A stretch of DNA of 64,000 nucleotides from NCBI RefSeq assembly GCF_900465345.1, contig NZ_UEGO01000035.1, positions 1 through 64,000 of the forward strand. The letters are read 5' to 3'. This stretch comes from Asaia bogorensis (GTDB lineage Bacteria > Pseudomonadota > Alphaproteobacteria > Acetobacterales > Acetobacteraceae). Below the pieces are notes generated by a model. The model worked only from the letters and a program-made list of their open reading frames with translations. It did no database searches and had not been told where the DNA came from. The translations under genes and the position numbers were made by a program. Of this stretch, positions 18,165-28,422 are shown piece after piece; the stretch's first letter is position 1; each line of letters starts with the position of its first letter.

Positions 18165-19405
18165 GCGATGCCCGTCTTCTGACCTTCGGCTGCCGCCTCA
18201 ACCTGCATGAAAGCGAGCGTATGCAGGCCCTGACCGGCCATTTGCCGGATGTCGTGGTGGTCAATACCTGCGCGGTGACGACAAGTGCTGAACGTCAGGC
18301 GCGTCAGGCTATCAGACGTGCCCATCGTGATGACCCCGGCAAGCGTATTGTGGTGACAGGCTGTGCGGCCCAGATCGCCCCGCAGGACTGGGCCAGCCTG
18401 CCCGGCGTGTCGCACGTAATGGGCAATACCGAAAAGCTCGAGGCCGCCAGCTGGTCGGAAACCGCGCTTAAGCAGCAGGGGGCTGTTGCTGACATCATGC
18501 AGGTTACACCCGCTCCCGCTTCCCCCGTGGTCGAAACGGGCGGGCATGTGCGTGCCCTGCTTCAGGTGCAGCAGGGCTGCGACCATCGCTGCACATTCTG
18601 CATCATCCCGTATGGGCGCGGCCGCTCGCGTTCGGTGCCCACCCGGGATGTGATCGCCCGCGCCCGGGCGCTGGTCGAGGCGGGCCATCATGAAATTGTT
18701 CTGACGGGTGTCGATATCGCCTCCTGGGGGCGGGATCTCGATGGCACGCATGCACTGGGCACGCTTTGCCGTGACGTGCTGTCAGCCGTGCCGGAACTGC
18801 CCCGACTGCGCCTGTCCTCGCTCGATCCGGCCTCGGTCGATGCCGATCTGTGGTATCTGCTGGCTGAGGAGCCCCGCTTTCTGCCGCATCTGCATCTCTC
18901 GCTACAGGCAGCGAGCGATATGGTGCTCAAGCGCATGAAGCGTCGCCATTCGGTGCAGGATGCTGCCGATCTGATCACGCGGGCGCGGCGCCTGCGCCCC
19001 GATATCGCGATCGGGGCCGATCTGATTGCCGGATTCCCGACAGAAACCGAGGCTCAGGCGCAGGAGACGCTCGATTTTGTCGTGCGTCATGAACTGCCCT
19101 ATCTGCACGTCTTTCCCTATAGCGAGCGCCCAGGCACACCGGCGGCCCGTATGCCCAGCGTCCCTAATGCAAAACGTCAGGCGCGTGCGGCGGCCCTGCG
19201 TGAGGCAGGCGAGGCCAATCGGCAGGCCTATTGGCGCGGTATGATGGGGCGCCCTCTCGATGTCCTGATGGAGGGTGCAACCAGGGGCCACTCGGCCCAT
19301 TTCGTGCCGGTGCGTCTGTCGCGTGGGCAGGCAGTTCGTGGCACACGCCTCACCCTTGTCGCCCGAACCCTTGACGAAGCAGGGCTGGTAGCAGAGATCA
19401 ACTGA
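18161..19405 (+). CDS. mtaB: tRNA t6A37 methylthiotransferase
   Basis: A radical-SAM enzyme that adds a methylthio group to threonylcarbamoyladenosine-37 of tRNA. The N-terminal MTTase domain has three cysteines ([27 protein letters not shown]) for one [4Fe-4S] cluster. The radical-SAM triad is [12 protein letters not shown], followed by GRGRSRS. The C-terminal region is the expected TRAM-type RNA-binding fold. Length 414 residues is normal for MtaB and shorter than MiaB or RimO. It overlaps dapF by four bases and precedes ftsY by one base. Confidence 0.93.
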   Translation: MSDARLLTFGCRLNLHESERMQALTGHLPDVVVVNTCAVTTSAERQARQAIRRAHRDDPGKRIVVTGCAAQIAPQDWASLPGVSHVMGNTEKLEAASWSETALKQQGAVADIMQVTPAPASPVVETGGHVRALLQVQQGCDHRCTFCIIPYGRGRSRSVPTRDVIARARALVEAGHHEIVLTGVDIASWGRDLDGTHALGTLCRDVLSAVPELPRLRLSSLDPASVDADLWYLLAEEPRFLPHLHLSLQAASDMVLKRMKRRHSVQDAADLITRARRLRPDIAIGADLIAGFPTETEAQAQETLDFVVRHELPYLHVFPYSERPGTPAARMPSVPNAKRQARAAALREAGEANRQAYWRGMMGRPLDVLMEGATRGHSAHFVPVRLSRGQAVRGTRLTLVARTLDEAGLVAEIN

Positions 19406-19406
19406 C

Positions 19407-20354
19407 ATGGCCGGATTTTTCTCACGTCTGAAACAGGGGCTGACGCGCTCGACGCAGAAGCTGAATGCTGCTCTCACCCATCGCTATCTCGACGAGACAG
19501 CGCTGGAGGAACTCGAGGACGAGCTGATTGCAGCCGATCTCGGCCCCGCAGTGGCCGGGCGTGTGATCGAGGAGTTCCGCACGTCGCGTTTTGGTCGCAA
19601 TGTCACGACCGAGGAAATTCAGGAGGCTCTGGCCACCGAAATCGCCCGCGTGCTCGAACCTGTGGCCCAGCCCTTCGAGCTCAAGACCGAGCACAAGCCG
19701 CATGTCGTGCTCGTGGTGGGCGTCAATGGCGTGGGCAAGACCACGACCATCGGCAAGATGGCCAAATGGTTCCGGGATCAGGGACGCTCGGTCATGATGG
19801 TGGCGGGTGACACTTTCCGTGCCGCTGCTGTCGAGCAGTTGCAGGTCTGGGGTGAGCGTACCGGCGCGCCTGTCATTGCGGGCAAGCCGGGTGGGGATGC
19901 CGCAGGTCTCGCCTATGAAGGCATCAAGCAGGCGCGTGAATCAGGAACCGACCTGCTGTTCGTCGACACGGCAGGGCGTCTGCACAACAAGGGCGCGCTG
20001 ATGGAAGAGCTCGCCAAGATCATCCGCGTCATGAAGAAGTTCGACGAAACCGCCCCTCATTCAGTGTTGCTGGTGCTCGATGCCACGACCGGACAGAATG
20101 CAATGGAGCAGGTGCGTGTTTTCCGTGAACTCGTGAATGTAACGGGTCTGATCGTGACCAAGCTCGATGGCTCCGCACGGGGTGGTATCGTTGTCGCACT
20201 GGCTGACGCCTTCAAACTTCCAGTGCATCTGGTGGGCGTGGGTGAGCAGGTCGAGGATCTGCGTCCCTTTTCGGCACAGGAATATGCGCGCGGTCTCGTG
20301 GGCGGGAGCGGTGCCGATCTGACCAGCCATCTGATCGACGAAGCTCAGGATTGA
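19407..20354 (+). CDS. ftsY: Signal recognition particle receptor FtsY
   Basis: The membrane-associated GTPase that receives SRP-ribosome complexes for inner-membrane protein insertion. The GTPase motifs are G1 GVNGVGKTTT, the DTFRAAA insertion-box stretch, G3 DTAGRLHNKG and G4 TKLDGSARGG. The 315-residue protein starts almost directly with the N domain (MAGFFSRLKQGLTRS); the long acidic A domain of E. coli FtsY is missing, as in many alphaproteobacteria. It ends the dapF-mtaB-ftsY unit. A six-pair hairpin (agccag/ctggct) sits right at the stop but has no T-run. Confidence 0.97.
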   Translation: MAGFFSRLKQGLTRSTQKLNAALTHRYLDETALEELEDELIAADLGPAVAGRVIEEFRTSRFGRNVTTEEIQEALATEIARVLEPVAQPFELKTEHKPHVVLVVGVNGVGKTTTIGKMAKWFRDQGRSVMMVAGDTFRAAAVEQLQVWGERTGAPVIAGKPGGDAAGLAYEGIKQARESGTDLLFVDTAGRLHNKGALMEELAKIIRVMKKFDETAPHSVLLVLDATTGQNAMEQVRVFRELVNVTGLIVTKLDGSARGGIVVALADAFKLPVHLVGVGEQVEDLRPFSAQEYARGLVGGSGADLTSHLIDEAQD

Positions 20355-20823
20355 GCCAGTAATCTGGCTTGTCCATGCGTGGCTTGTGATGGCTACGCGA
20401 CCGACACCATTCCGGCATGGCTTTTCATAGGTGAGGGTCTGTATCGGCCATCACGAGCCTGAGCAGGCGCCTGTCGTGCAACACTGACAGCCGTGCCGTC
20501 TCGCACCTGACATAGCCGGATTCCGGGGGCAGGGGCACTGCCGCTCCGAAGGCGATTCACGCCTCATGCCTGATGTCGTCCTCATGCCGAAATGAGCGCC
20601 TCGGATGATCTTTTTTGCGAGGCTTTCCTCCAAAACGTGTCATTTTCGCAACGAAAAACTGGATGCCAATAAGCCGATTAACGATCGGATAACGAAATGA
20701 GGCTGATTCAATTTATTTTTAAAGTTCGACACAAAGAAGAAATATTTCGTCGCACGCGCCAGCTCCTCGTTATGACAGCGTTACGTTTCAGATGAATTAC
20801 GTTACGTGTGGAGCGTGTGACCT
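20355..20823. other. 469-base intergenic region, no gene seen
   Basis: No convincing gene; a 60-codon minus-strand frame is not protein-like. The right half (from about 20640) becomes AT-rich and probably carries the promoter of the TonB-dependent receptor. The heptamer cgttacg appears twice within 25 bases near 20780-20808. Confidence 0.5.
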
Positions 20824-23643
20824 ATGGCGTTGAGCCTGCGCAGATCTTTCCTTTTGACGTTTACGGCAGTGGCCGGACTATCCACCTCGGCAGCCATGGC
20901 GGCCACTGTGCCGATGGATGCAACCGCCACCAAGAAAAAGACCCTGGTCAAGACCAAACAGGCCACGCCCAAATCAGAAACGATCATGGTAACGGGATCG
21001 TATCTGCGCAGCTCGAACAACAGCTCGGCCAACCCCGTTCAGATCGTGACTGCCAAACAGATCCAGCAGACTTCGGCTGTTTCGCTGGGTGACTATCTCC
21101 AGCGCCTCCCCTCGGTCGGTTCGTCGGGCACGCCCAACCAGCAGACCAATGGCGGTGGTGGTGTGAGCTGCACCGATATCCGCAATTTCGGCTCCAAGCG
21201 AGTGCTCATCCTGATTGACGGCAAGCGCACGGCAATTAACGCGGCCACATCCTGCGTCGATCTGAACACGATCCCCATCGAGGAAATCGCCAGCGTCGAA
21301 ATGCTCAAGGATGGCGGCTCCGAGCTTTACGGTGCGGATGCCGTCTCCGGCGTGATCAACATCAAGCTGCGTCATGACGTCACCAAGGCGACCATCACCA
21401 TGCGTGGCGGGATCTCGCAATACGGCGATGCCAAGACGGGCCTGCTTTCCGCCATGAAGGGTTTCAACTTCGATCACGGCAAGGGCAACGTCACCCTTTT
21501 TGGCCAGTATAATACATCTGGCGGCATCATGAGCCAGGACCGTGCCTGGGCGGCCAACCCGCAGCAGAGCAACCCGGTGACCGGCACACCGCTCTATGGC
21601 TCCTCCATCATTCCGGCTGGCCGTGTGACCGACCCGCGCACAGGAACCAATCTGGTCTCGAATGGGGATGGCACTTTTCATCGCTACAGCAATGCCGACC
21701 GGTATAATTTTGCCAAAGACACGATGGTGCAGAATTATAACCAGAATTCAGCCCTGTCCGGCGATGCCCATTACGATGTGGACAGCCATTTCAAGCCCTA
21801 TGCCAATGTGCGGTACAGCCATACGACAACGGCACGGCAGATGGCTGCAGCCCCGGTTTCCGGTGGTATCAAGCCGTCTCCGCTGCTGTCGTCCTGGACC
21901 ATCCCGGCAGGGAGCCCCTATAATATCTGGGGACGTGACGCGATCATGTCGCGTCGTATGAATGATCTCGGTCCGCGCAAGATGGATTACGCGACCGACA
22001 CCTGGACCGTTATCGGTGGTGCCAAGGGCAAGATCTGGCGTGGCTGGGAATATGATGCGTCCATGACATACGGCCAGAGCCGCTGGACCGCCAACACGCA
22101 GAACATGGGCAATTATCGTCATCTGCTGCAGATGACCGGTGTGCGTCAGCTCGACCCCACCAATCCGGGCAGCAAGATTGTGTATGACCCGACCGTCTGC
22201 ACCAGCCAGCCAGGCTGCGTCCTGTCCAATCCGCTTGCGCCGCTTTCACCCGAGGCTGCCGCCTATGGCAAGTTCACACAGCACGATCATGCTGAATATC
22301 AGCTGCGCGATTTCAACCTGCGCATCAATAACAGCAGCGTCGTCAAGATGCCCTACGAGCATGGCGGCAATGTCGGTATCGCCTTTGGCATGGAGCATCG
22401 CAGCGAGCAGCTGAGCAGCGCGCCCGACCCGATCGTTGTGAGCGGTGATTCCACGGGCAATGCCTCAAGCTATAGCGGCGGTGGATTCAATGTGAACGAA
22501 GTCTATGCCGAAGGTCAGATCCCGCTGCTTCAGAACGCCTTTCTTGCCAAGGATCTGACCATTGACGGTCAGGGCCGCTGGTCAGACTACAATACCTTCG
22601 GATCGACCAAGAACTGGAAGGTCTCGATCAACTGGGCCCCGGTGCGCGATATCCGTTTCCGTGCGACGCTCGGAACGTCTTACCGTCAGCCCAACGTCTA
22701 TGAGCTCTATGGCGGTCAGAGCCTCGGCTACCCGTCAGCTTACGATCCCTGCAGTGCCGTTTCCAGTTACGGCGTACAGGCCGCCGCTGTTCAGGCCCGT
22801 TGCGCAAGCGAAGGGATCAATACGGCGACTTTCGTTCCGCAGAACACGGGGCAGGTTCCGACGGTTTCCGGCGGCAACGCCAAGCTGCAGCCTGAGAGTG
22901 GTCGTACCTATACGGTCGGCACGGTTGTCACGCCGCGCTGGGTACCGGGTCTCTCTGCCTCGGTCACGTATTGGCATTATTCGCTCAACAACACGATCAG
23001 CACGCTGGGCACGCAGTATATTCTCGACCAGTGCTATACCGGTGCAGATACCAGCAATTGCGGCGCTATCGCTGCGCGCTCTTCCTCGCAGCAGCTGACT
23101 TCGGTCAACGCATTCTATCAGAATCTGGGCGGAATCCGCACCAGCGGCATTGATTTCGATCTCGACTATCATGTGCGTCTGACGCCCCATGACAGCCTCA
23201 CCGTGTCGAACAACATGCAGCAGCTTGTCAGCTACCTGCAGCAGAACGTACCCAATGGTAAGTGGTACAACTACACTGGCCGTCTGTTCTATGCCGGTGG
23301 AAGCGGCCAGCCACGCGTAAGCGATTATGCCCAGGCGACCTGGCAGCATGACGATTTCAGCTTCACCTACATGATGCGCTATATCGGCGGCATGGTGTGG
23401 AATAACGGTGTGACCGATCTGACGGCCAAGACAGCCGGACAGTACAAGACCCCCGGTATCTTCACACATGACATCACGCTGGGCTATCGCCTCAACCGCT
23501 GGAACTTCCAGGCGGGCGTCAGCAACCTGCTCGACAAGAAGCCGCCCTTCGTCATGGATGCGGCCACCAACACCAATATCTATCAGTATGGCAGCCTCAT
23601 TGTCGGCCGCTATGCCTTCCTGCAGGCTGGCGTCAGCTTCTGA
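20824..23643 (+). CDS. TonB-dependent outer-membrane receptor
   Basis: A 939-residue outer-membrane importer. It has a signal peptide (about residues 1-27, ending SAAMAA), a TonB-box-like ETIMVTGS near residue 52, then the plug domain (PVQIVTAKQIQQTSAVSLGDYLQRLPSV, RVLILIDGKR, SVEMLKDGGSELYGADAVSGVINI), and a long beta barrel ending in the typical aromatic C-terminus (AGVSF). Ligand is not evident; no siderophore or vitamin genes are adjacent, and no Fur-like palindrome was seen in front. A 7-pair hairpin at 23664-23684 (ggccatg/catggcc) follows the stop without a T-run. It may be functionally linked to the secreted-protein/TpsB pair downstream. Confidence 0.93.
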   Translation: MALSLRRSFLLTFTAVAGLSTSAAMAATVPMDATATKKKTLVKTKQATPKSETIMVTGSYLRSSNNSSANPVQIVTAKQIQQTSAVSLGDYLQRLPSVGSSGTPNQQTNGGGGVSCTDIRNFGSKRVLILIDGKRTAINAATSCVDLNTIPIEEIASVEMLKDGGSELYGADAVSGVINIKLRHDVTKATITMRGGISQYGDAKTGLLSAMKGFNFDHGKGNVTLFGQYNTSGGIMSQDRAWAANPQQSNPVTGTPLYGSSIIPAGRVTDPRTGTNLVSNGDGTFHRYSNADRYNFAKDTMVQNYNQNSALSGDAHYDVDSHFKPYANVRYSHTTTARQMAAAPVSGGIKPSPLLSSWTIPAGSPYNIWGRDAIMSRRMNDLGPRKMDYATDTWTVIGGAKGKIWRGWEYDASMTYGQSRWTANTQNMGNYRHLLQMTGVRQLDPTNPGSKIVYDPTVCTSQPGCVLSNPLAPLSPEAAAYGKFTQHDHAEYQLRDFNLRINNSSVVKMPYEHGGNVGIAFGMEHRSEQLSSAPDPIVVSGDSTGNASSYSGGGFNVNEVYAEGQIPLLQNAFLAKDLTIDGQGRWSDYNTFGSTKNWKVSINWAPVRDIRFRATLGTSYRQPNVYELYGGQSLGYPSAYDPCSAVSSYGVQAAAVQARCASEGINTATFVPQNTGQVPTVSGGNAKLQPESGRTYTVGTVVTPRWVPGLSASVTYWHYSLNNTISTLGTQYILDQCYTGADTSNCGAIAARSSSQQLTSVNAFYQNLGGIRTSGIDFDLDYHVRLTPHDSLTVSNNMQQLVSYLQQNVPNGKWYNYTGRLFYAGGSGQPRVSDYAQATWQHDDFSFTYMMRYIGGMVWNNGVTDLTAKTAGQYKTPGIFTHDITLGYRLNRWNFQAGVSNLLDKKPPFVMDAATNTNIYQYGSLIVGRYAFLQAGVSF

Positions 23644-23838
23644 TCTGGCCTTGTCACCGGGCGGGCCATGCCTGAGTCATGGCCTGACCGAGCAGGCTTA
23701 GAGACCTGTATTCCCGTTATCCGGCCTGTTTGTTACGGGTCCGGGGCAGGGGGCGGCGGAAGAAAAACCCGGAACGAGCAGCACTGATCACGGTTTGGTG
23801 ATATACTGAACCCTTCCTCGTCTTCCTGCCCGGTTAAC

Positions 23839-24651
23839 ATGCGTCGCCCTCATGCTCTTCGCCGTCTCTGGCGGTCATCGCTTCCTGTTGTTCTCCCCGG
23901 CATCATGCTGCTTGGCGCAGGGGTAAACCCGTGCCACGCGCAGCGGGCGGAGGGAGCACAATCGGCGGGCGGTTTTGCTCCCGGTGCGCGTGCTTCGGCC
24001 TCGGCCAATGGCACGCTCGATAGCGTCGTTGGCAATCGGCCCTCTCCCGTCAAGGCAGAGGTCGGACTGAATGGCGAGACCTATCGCGTCACTCCTGCCG
24101 GCACATTGATCGGGCCTGACGGACAGGCTGTGTCTGGCGGCTGCCCGGCGCCAGACAACGTAGCATCCGGCCAGTTCGTTGCGGGCGGTGCGCCATCCGA
24201 ACCGGCCCTGAGGGGAAGTGCCGGCGCAGGGATTGGCGCCCGCAAGGACGAGGCTGTCATGATTGGTGTGACGGATCAGGCCGCCCCCCTGAAAACAGCT
24301 CGTAACCATGACGAATGGGCAGGTAATAGCGGGATACGTCCGCAGGCCACCATGAACGCCTCTTTTGGCCCCGCAGGCGTGTATGTGCTGCCCGAGCCAT
24401 GCCGTCATCATGGCGCGAGTAAGGCGGCCATGATTCATGATGCCGCGGCCTCGCTCGCTTCAGCCGGGGGTAATGTGTTTGCTCTGGCGGGTAATCGCGA
24501 TGGTATGCGACAGGCCAATCATGCCGTCGCCTTGCCAGATGGCGATGTGCTGCTGACGACAGAACGCCCCGACCATGCAGAGCCGCGCCTTGCACCGGTT
24601 GCAAAGGACGACCGGGCTGCTGCATCCACCCGGCAGGAAGCCAGACCATGA
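23839..24651 (+). CDS. Secreted protein of unknown function coupled to TpsB
   Basis: I do not recognise a family. The 270-residue product has a basic start and hydrophobic stretch (about residues 15-35) ending in an AQ-type cleavage region (NPCHAQRAEG), so it is probably exported to the periplasm. The rest is glycine-, alanine- and proline-rich with short beta-like stretches (VGLNGETYRVTPAGTLIGPDG) and four cysteines or fewer. It lacks the roughly 250-residue filamentous-haemagglutinin secretion domain (NPNL, NPNGI motifs) that marks TpsA substrates. Its stop overlaps the transporter start as ATGA, so the two are made together, which makes it a candidate non-classical substrate or periplasmic accessory. 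Confidence 0.7.
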   Translation: MRRPHALRRLWRSSLPVVLPGIMLLGAGVNPCHAQRAEGAQSAGGFAPGARASASANGTLDSVVGNRPSPVKAEVGLNGETYRVTPAGTLIGPDGQAVSGGCPAPDNVASGQFVAGGAPSEPALRGSAGAGIGARKDEAVMIGVTDQAAPLKTARNHDEWAGNSGIRPQATMNASFGPAGVYVLPEPCRHHGASKAAMIHDAAASLASAGGNVFALAGNRDGMRQANHAVALPDGDVLLTTERPDHAEPRLAPVAKDDRAAASTRQEARP

Positions 24652-26462
24652 AGGGGCTGCGCGGGCACGCTTCGGGTCATTCGGGACAGGAGAGGGCAGG
24701 ATGCACGCCCTTCGCGGTCAGACTCGTCAGGGCCGGTGCTCTCTGCTGCGCCGTCATCTTTATGGCCAATTCCCCCTTGGCGCAGGCTCAGACGGTCTTT
24801 CATTCCGGCGCAGCCAGCCGCAGCGCAAATCTTCCGGATCTGTCAGCACCTGCGAGCAGAACACACGATCTCGCGCCCGTTGCCTTGCAGTCGGACCGCC
24901 TGGTGCTGCCCCAGCTTCGTGCACTCATCATCCAGCCTGCAGGGCGTATCAGCGAACAGGACGGGCGCTCCTCCCTGACCACTACCGGGCTCGATATCCT
25001 CCGCTCTCCTGATTTCACAGCCATCATGACGCCGTTCATCGGGCAGGCTCTGCGCTTCGGGCAGATGCAGGCGCTTATCGATGCCGTGGTCGGGTATTAT
25101 CGCGCCAGGGGTCATGCCTTCGTGACGGTCAGCGTACCGCCCCAGAAGATCCATCAGGGCATCTTGCATATCGATGTCCTCGAATATCGCATCGGTGCGA
25201 TACGGGTCGTCGGCAATCGCTGGTTTTTCGACCGCACCATTCGCAACCAGAGCGGGCTGCAAACAGGTCAGACACTCTCGCTGGATAGCCTGCAGACCGA
25301 TCTGAGCTGGGTCAACAGCAACCCGTTCCGGACCGTTGATATGGTCTACCGCCCCGGTGCCGCGCCGGGTTTGACGGATGTCGACCTGAAGGTTGCCGAT
25401 CGCCTGCCGCTCTATGTTTACGGGGCCTACAACAACCAGCTCGATCCCACGCTGGGCCGCGTGAACTGGGATCTTGGCATATCATGGGGCAATGCCTTCA
25501 ATCTGGGGCATATCCTTACCTATCAGTTGCAGCGCAGTGTCTCGGGGCGTTTCACGGGGCATAATGGCAGCTGGGAAATTCCGTTGACTTCCCGCGATGC
25601 CCTGCTGGTATTCGGAAGTTACTCAGTCTCTTATCCGGTGGCCGATCAGCCCCTTACCAATAAGGGTATTTCAGGTCAGGCATCTCTGCGCTGGCAGCAT
25701 ATGTTGCCCCATATCGCCCTTGGTACGTTGTTCGGCCTTGATGGCACGACACAGCTTGGTTTTGACTGGAAATCGACCATCTCGGACCAGTTCAGCGCGG
25801 CTGTGCCACTCATTCTGGCCAATGCCGAGACCAACCAGTTTGTCGCCGGATTCATGGGATCGCTGCAGGACCCTCTGGGTAAGACCGAGATCAACAACCA
25901 GATCGTTTACGGGCCGCCCGGCATTTCAGCCTATAACAAGCGGGGCTGGTATGAGACGATCTTCCCTAACGCCAAGCCGAATTACGTCTATGACCGCCTG
26001 ACCCTGAAGCGCGCCTTATCGCTTCCCTGGGGGTTCAAGGCCAATACGCGTGCCGCGTGGCAGGGCGCGACCCATAACCTGCTGTATAGCGAGCAGCTGA
26101 TGATTGGCGGTATGGGCACGGTGCGTGGCTATTACGTCAACACGTCCTTCGGCAGTCGTGGCCTGATGTTCAGCGAGGAGATCAATACCAAGGGCTTCTC
26201 GCTTGGCAAATGGACGGGGTTCAGCGCGTTGGAAGACACCAATACGCTCGGCGCTTTCTGGGATTGGGGTGATAATTCACAGGTTCATCCGGCCGGTATC
26301 GGGCCTCGTGTGGTAACGCTTTCCAGTATCGGGGCCGATCTGAACAGCAAGATCAATCGGCATCTCAACATGACGGTCGACGCAGGCTGGCGTCTGCGCC
26401 GCGCAGCCAGTCGCGGCGATCGGGGCGTGTTCTGCGATTTCAATCTGGTGGCAGGGTTCTAG
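24648..26462 (+). CDS. TpsB/ShlB-type two-partner secretion transporter
   Basis: A 604-residue Omp85-superfamily outer-membrane protein of the FhaC/ShlB/HecB class, which moves partner proteins across the outer membrane. After a signal region come POTRA-type folds (about residues 85-260; INPDV-like strands ILHIDVLEYRIGAIRVVGNRWF and LQTGQTLSLDSLQTDLSWVN) and a 16-strand barrel with the L6-loop motif TVRGYYVNTSFGSRG near residue 487 and a terminal F. Unusually, no TpsA substrate gene is next to it; the only coupled gene is the 270-residue secreted protein. The convergent small secreted gene follows 26 bases later. Confidence 0.88.
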   Translation: MKGLRGHASGHSGQERAGCTPFAVRLVRAGALCCAVIFMANSPLAQAQTVFHSGAASRSANLPDLSAPASRTHDLAPVALQSDRLVLPQLRALIIQPAGRISEQDGRSSLTTTGLDILRSPDFTAIMTPFIGQALRFGQMQALIDAVVGYYRARGHAFVTVSVPPQKIHQGILHIDVLEYRIGAIRVVGNRWFFDRTIRNQSGLQTGQTLSLDSLQTDLSWVNSNPFRTVDMVYRPGAAPGLTDVDLKVADRLPLYVYGAYNNQLDPTLGRVNWDLGISWGNAFNLGHILTYQLQRSVSGRFTGHNGSWEIPLTSRDALLVFGSYSVSYPVADQPLTNKGISGQASLRWQHMLPHIALGTLFGLDGTTQLGFDWKSTISDQFSAAVPLILANAETNQFVAGFMGSLQDPLGKTEINNQIVYGPPGISAYNKRGWYETIFPNAKPNYVYDRLTLKRALSLPWGFKANTRAAWQGATHNLLYSEQLMIGGMGTVRGYYVNTSFGSRGLMFSEEINTKGFSLGKWTGFSALEDTNTLGAFWDWGDNSQVHPAGIGPRVVTLSSIGADLNSKINRHLNMTVDAGWRLRRAASRGDRGVFCDFNLVAGF

Positions 26463-26488
26463 CCTGCGTGACGGCCCTGCGGTCGGGT

Positions 26489-27013
26489 TCAGTCCATGGG
26501 GATTGCGACGGCAACGCCCGCGGCCATCGAGCCATGCCCGCGTCTCTGGTCGTTGGCACCCGCGCCACCGGCCAATGCATCGCCAACCTGATGATGGTTA
26601 CGCTGGAAGAAATCAGGGCGCAGCTTCGTATCGTCATCCCCGACACGCTCTTTGGGGGCGTCGAGCGAGTCATCGGGCAAGGGTGCTTCGGTAAAGCCGT
26701 CATGCGATGCCGGTGCCTGCGCCCTGACGGTCAGCGAGGCCTGTCTGATCAGGGGGGCGTCTGCTGTTTCTGGCTCCAGTGAGAAAGCCGAAACCGTGTT
26801 GAGGCCTGAGCGGAGGGACCGCACATGGCTGGGTGTTTTTTGCGTCTCGGCTCCGGGCGTCGCCGCATTGTCGGGGGCGGGTCCATTGCCGGGTTGGGCC
26901 GGGGAGGCGTCAGGCGGCGCAAATTGTCCTGCTACACCGGTTTCCGCTGCATGAAGCGGGGCGATGGAGGCGCAACTCACAAGGCCGAGTATCAAGGCAG
27001 AACAGAAACGCAA
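26489..27013 (-). CDS. Small secreted protein of unknown function
   Basis: No family recognised. The frame extends to a GTG at 27049, but a TTG at 27013 is preferred because ggaaagagg lies nine bases before it and translation then begins with a good signal peptide (MRFCSALILGLVSCASIAPLHA). LVSC is also lipobox-like, so it might be a lipoprotein. The mature 150 residues are proline- and alanine-rich and probably disordered, ending in a glycine-rich hydrophobic tail (GAGANDQRRGHGSMAAGVAVAIPMD). It converges with the TpsB gene and follows pgk's terminator region. Confidence 0.55.
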   Translation of the reverse strand: MRFCSALILGLVSCASIAPLHAAETGVAGQFAPPDASPAQPGNGPAPDNAATPGAETQKTPSHVRSLRSGLNTVSAFSLEPETADAPLIRQASLTVRAQAPASHDGFTEAPLPDDSLDAPKERVGDDDTKLRPDFFQRNHHQVGDALAGGAGANDQRRGHGSMAAGVAVAIPMD

Positions 27014-27117
27014 CAGCGCGATCCTCTTTCCGTTGGTGCAGTATTTCACGAAAATACCGGACTCGATTACCGGCTGACGTGACTGTATCCAGGTCAGAAA
27101 ATCTTATGCAACCGAAA

Positions 27118-27165
27118 CCCGCCGATTGTATCACGCTGTCATCAAACGTGATGCAACCCGGCGGG
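27118..27165 (-). terminator. Long hairpin downstream of pgk
   Basis: cccgccg pairs with cggcggg, and after a small bulge tgtatcacg pairs with cgtgatgca, making a 16-pair imperfect stem 15 bases past the pgk stop. Read on the minus strand the stem is followed by tttcgg. Probable terminator of the gap-pgk transcript. Confidence 0.65.
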
Positions 27166-27179
27166 TAAGCTGTTCCCGA

Positions 27180-28397
27180 TCAGATCGGGAAAGCGTTGTG
27201 AGCAGCGTCGGTGAGCACTGCAATACCGGGCAGAAGCTTGCCCTCCAGCCATTCGAGGAAGGCACCGCCGGCTGTCGAGACATAGCTCATCTGGTCGGCA
27301 GCCCCGGCATGGCGCAGCGCCGAGACGGTATCGCCACCACCGGCGATGGTCTTGAGCTTGCCTGCCTTGGTCAGTTCAGCCGCCTTGCGGGCGACAGAAA
27401 CCGTGGCCGTATCGAAAGGCTTGATCTCGAAGGCGCCGAGCGGACCATTCCAGACAAGGGTCTTGAGACCCTCGAGCTTGGCGTTGATCAGCGCGATCGT
27501 CTTAGGGCCAGCATCGAGAATCATGGCATCGGCCGGGACGGCATGGATGTCACAGACTTCCGAAGGGGCACCCTCGCGGAATTCGCGGGCGATCACGGCG
27601 TCGACCGGCAGGATGATCTCGCACTTGCCGTCATTGGCCTGTGCCATGATCTTGCGTGCTGTCTCATGCATGTCGGCTTCCTGAAGCGACTTGCCAACAG
27701 CGACGCCCTGCGCCGCAAGGAAGGTGTTCGCCATGGCGCCGCCAATGAACAGCACATCGACCTTGCCCAGTACGTTCCCGATGAGATCGAGCTTGGTGGA
27801 GATCTTCGCGCCGCCAACAAGCGCACCGACAGGGCGCTCAGGCAGTTCGAGCGCTGCGGTCAGGGCGTTCAGCTCCGCTTCCATCAGGCGACCGGCATAG
27901 GCCGGCAGATGATGGGCCAGACCTTCGGTCGAGGCATGAGCGCGATGGGCCGCCGAGAAAGCGTCATTGACATACACATCGCCCAGACGGGCCAGCATGT
28001 CTGTAAAAGCTGGATCGTTCTTTTCCTCACCGGCATGGAAGCGGGTGTTTTCGAGAACGCAGACTTCGCCATCCTTAAGATTGGCAACGGCTTCTTCCGC
28101 TTTCGGTCCAACGCAGTCGGACACGAAATGCACCTTGTGCTGGATTTTTGACTCCAGCATTTCGGCAACAGGGGCGAGTGACATGCTGGGCACGACCTGG
28201 CCCTTGGGGCGGTCGAAATGGCTCAGGATGATCACGCGCGCGCCCTTGTCGGCCAGCTCGCAGATGGTGGGAATGACGCGATCAATACGCGTCGTGTCCG
28301 TGATGGCGCCATCACGCACCGGCACGTTGAGGTCAGCGCGCAAAAGGACGCGCTTTCCCTCAGGAGACAGGTCATCGAGCGTATGGAAACTGGCCAT
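27180..28397 (-). CDS. pgk: Phosphoglycerate kinase
   Basis: Transfers the phosphate of 1,3-bisphosphoglycerate to ADP. The substrate motif [15 protein letters not shown], the RPKGQ basic patch, the HRAHAST stretch, [12 protein letters not shown] hinge and the nucleotide loop [12 protein letters not shown] are all present. The ATG at 28397 is set by gggagaaag upstream; an open frame extends 41 codons further but is not family-like. Length 405 residues is standard. It follows gap by 25 bases in the same direction, so the two glycolytic/Calvin-type steps are co-transcribed, with a hairpin terminator after it. Confidence 0.97.
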   Translation of the reverse strand: MASFHTLDDLSPEGKRVLLRADLNVPVRDGAITDTTRIDRVIPTICELADKGARVIILSHFDRPKGQVVPSMSLAPVAEMLESKIQHKVHFVSDCVGPKAEEAVANLKDGEVCVLENTRFHAGEEKNDPAFTDMLARLGDVYVNDAFSAAHRAHASTEGLAHHLPAYAGRLMEAELNALTAALELPERPVGALVGGAKISTKLDLIGNVLGKVDVLFIGGAMANTFLAAQGVAVGKSLQEADMHETARKIMAQANDGKCEIILPVDAVIAREFREGAPSEVCDIHAVPADAMILDAGPKTIALINAKLEGLKTLVWNGPLGAFEIKPFDTATVSVARKAAELTKAGKLKTIAGGGDTVSALRHAGAADQMSYVSTAGGAFLEWLEGKLLPGIAVLTDAAHNAFPI

Positions 28398-28422
28398 GCT
28401 CTTTCTCCCGGTTTCTTGTTGC

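Noticed and set aside
20974-21681. 235-codon minus-strand open frame in the TonB receptor
   Set aside because: Inside a long, motif-complete receptor gene; no independent evidence.
27126-28151. 341-codon plus-strand open frame
   Set aside because: Antisense to pgk and its terminator hairpin.
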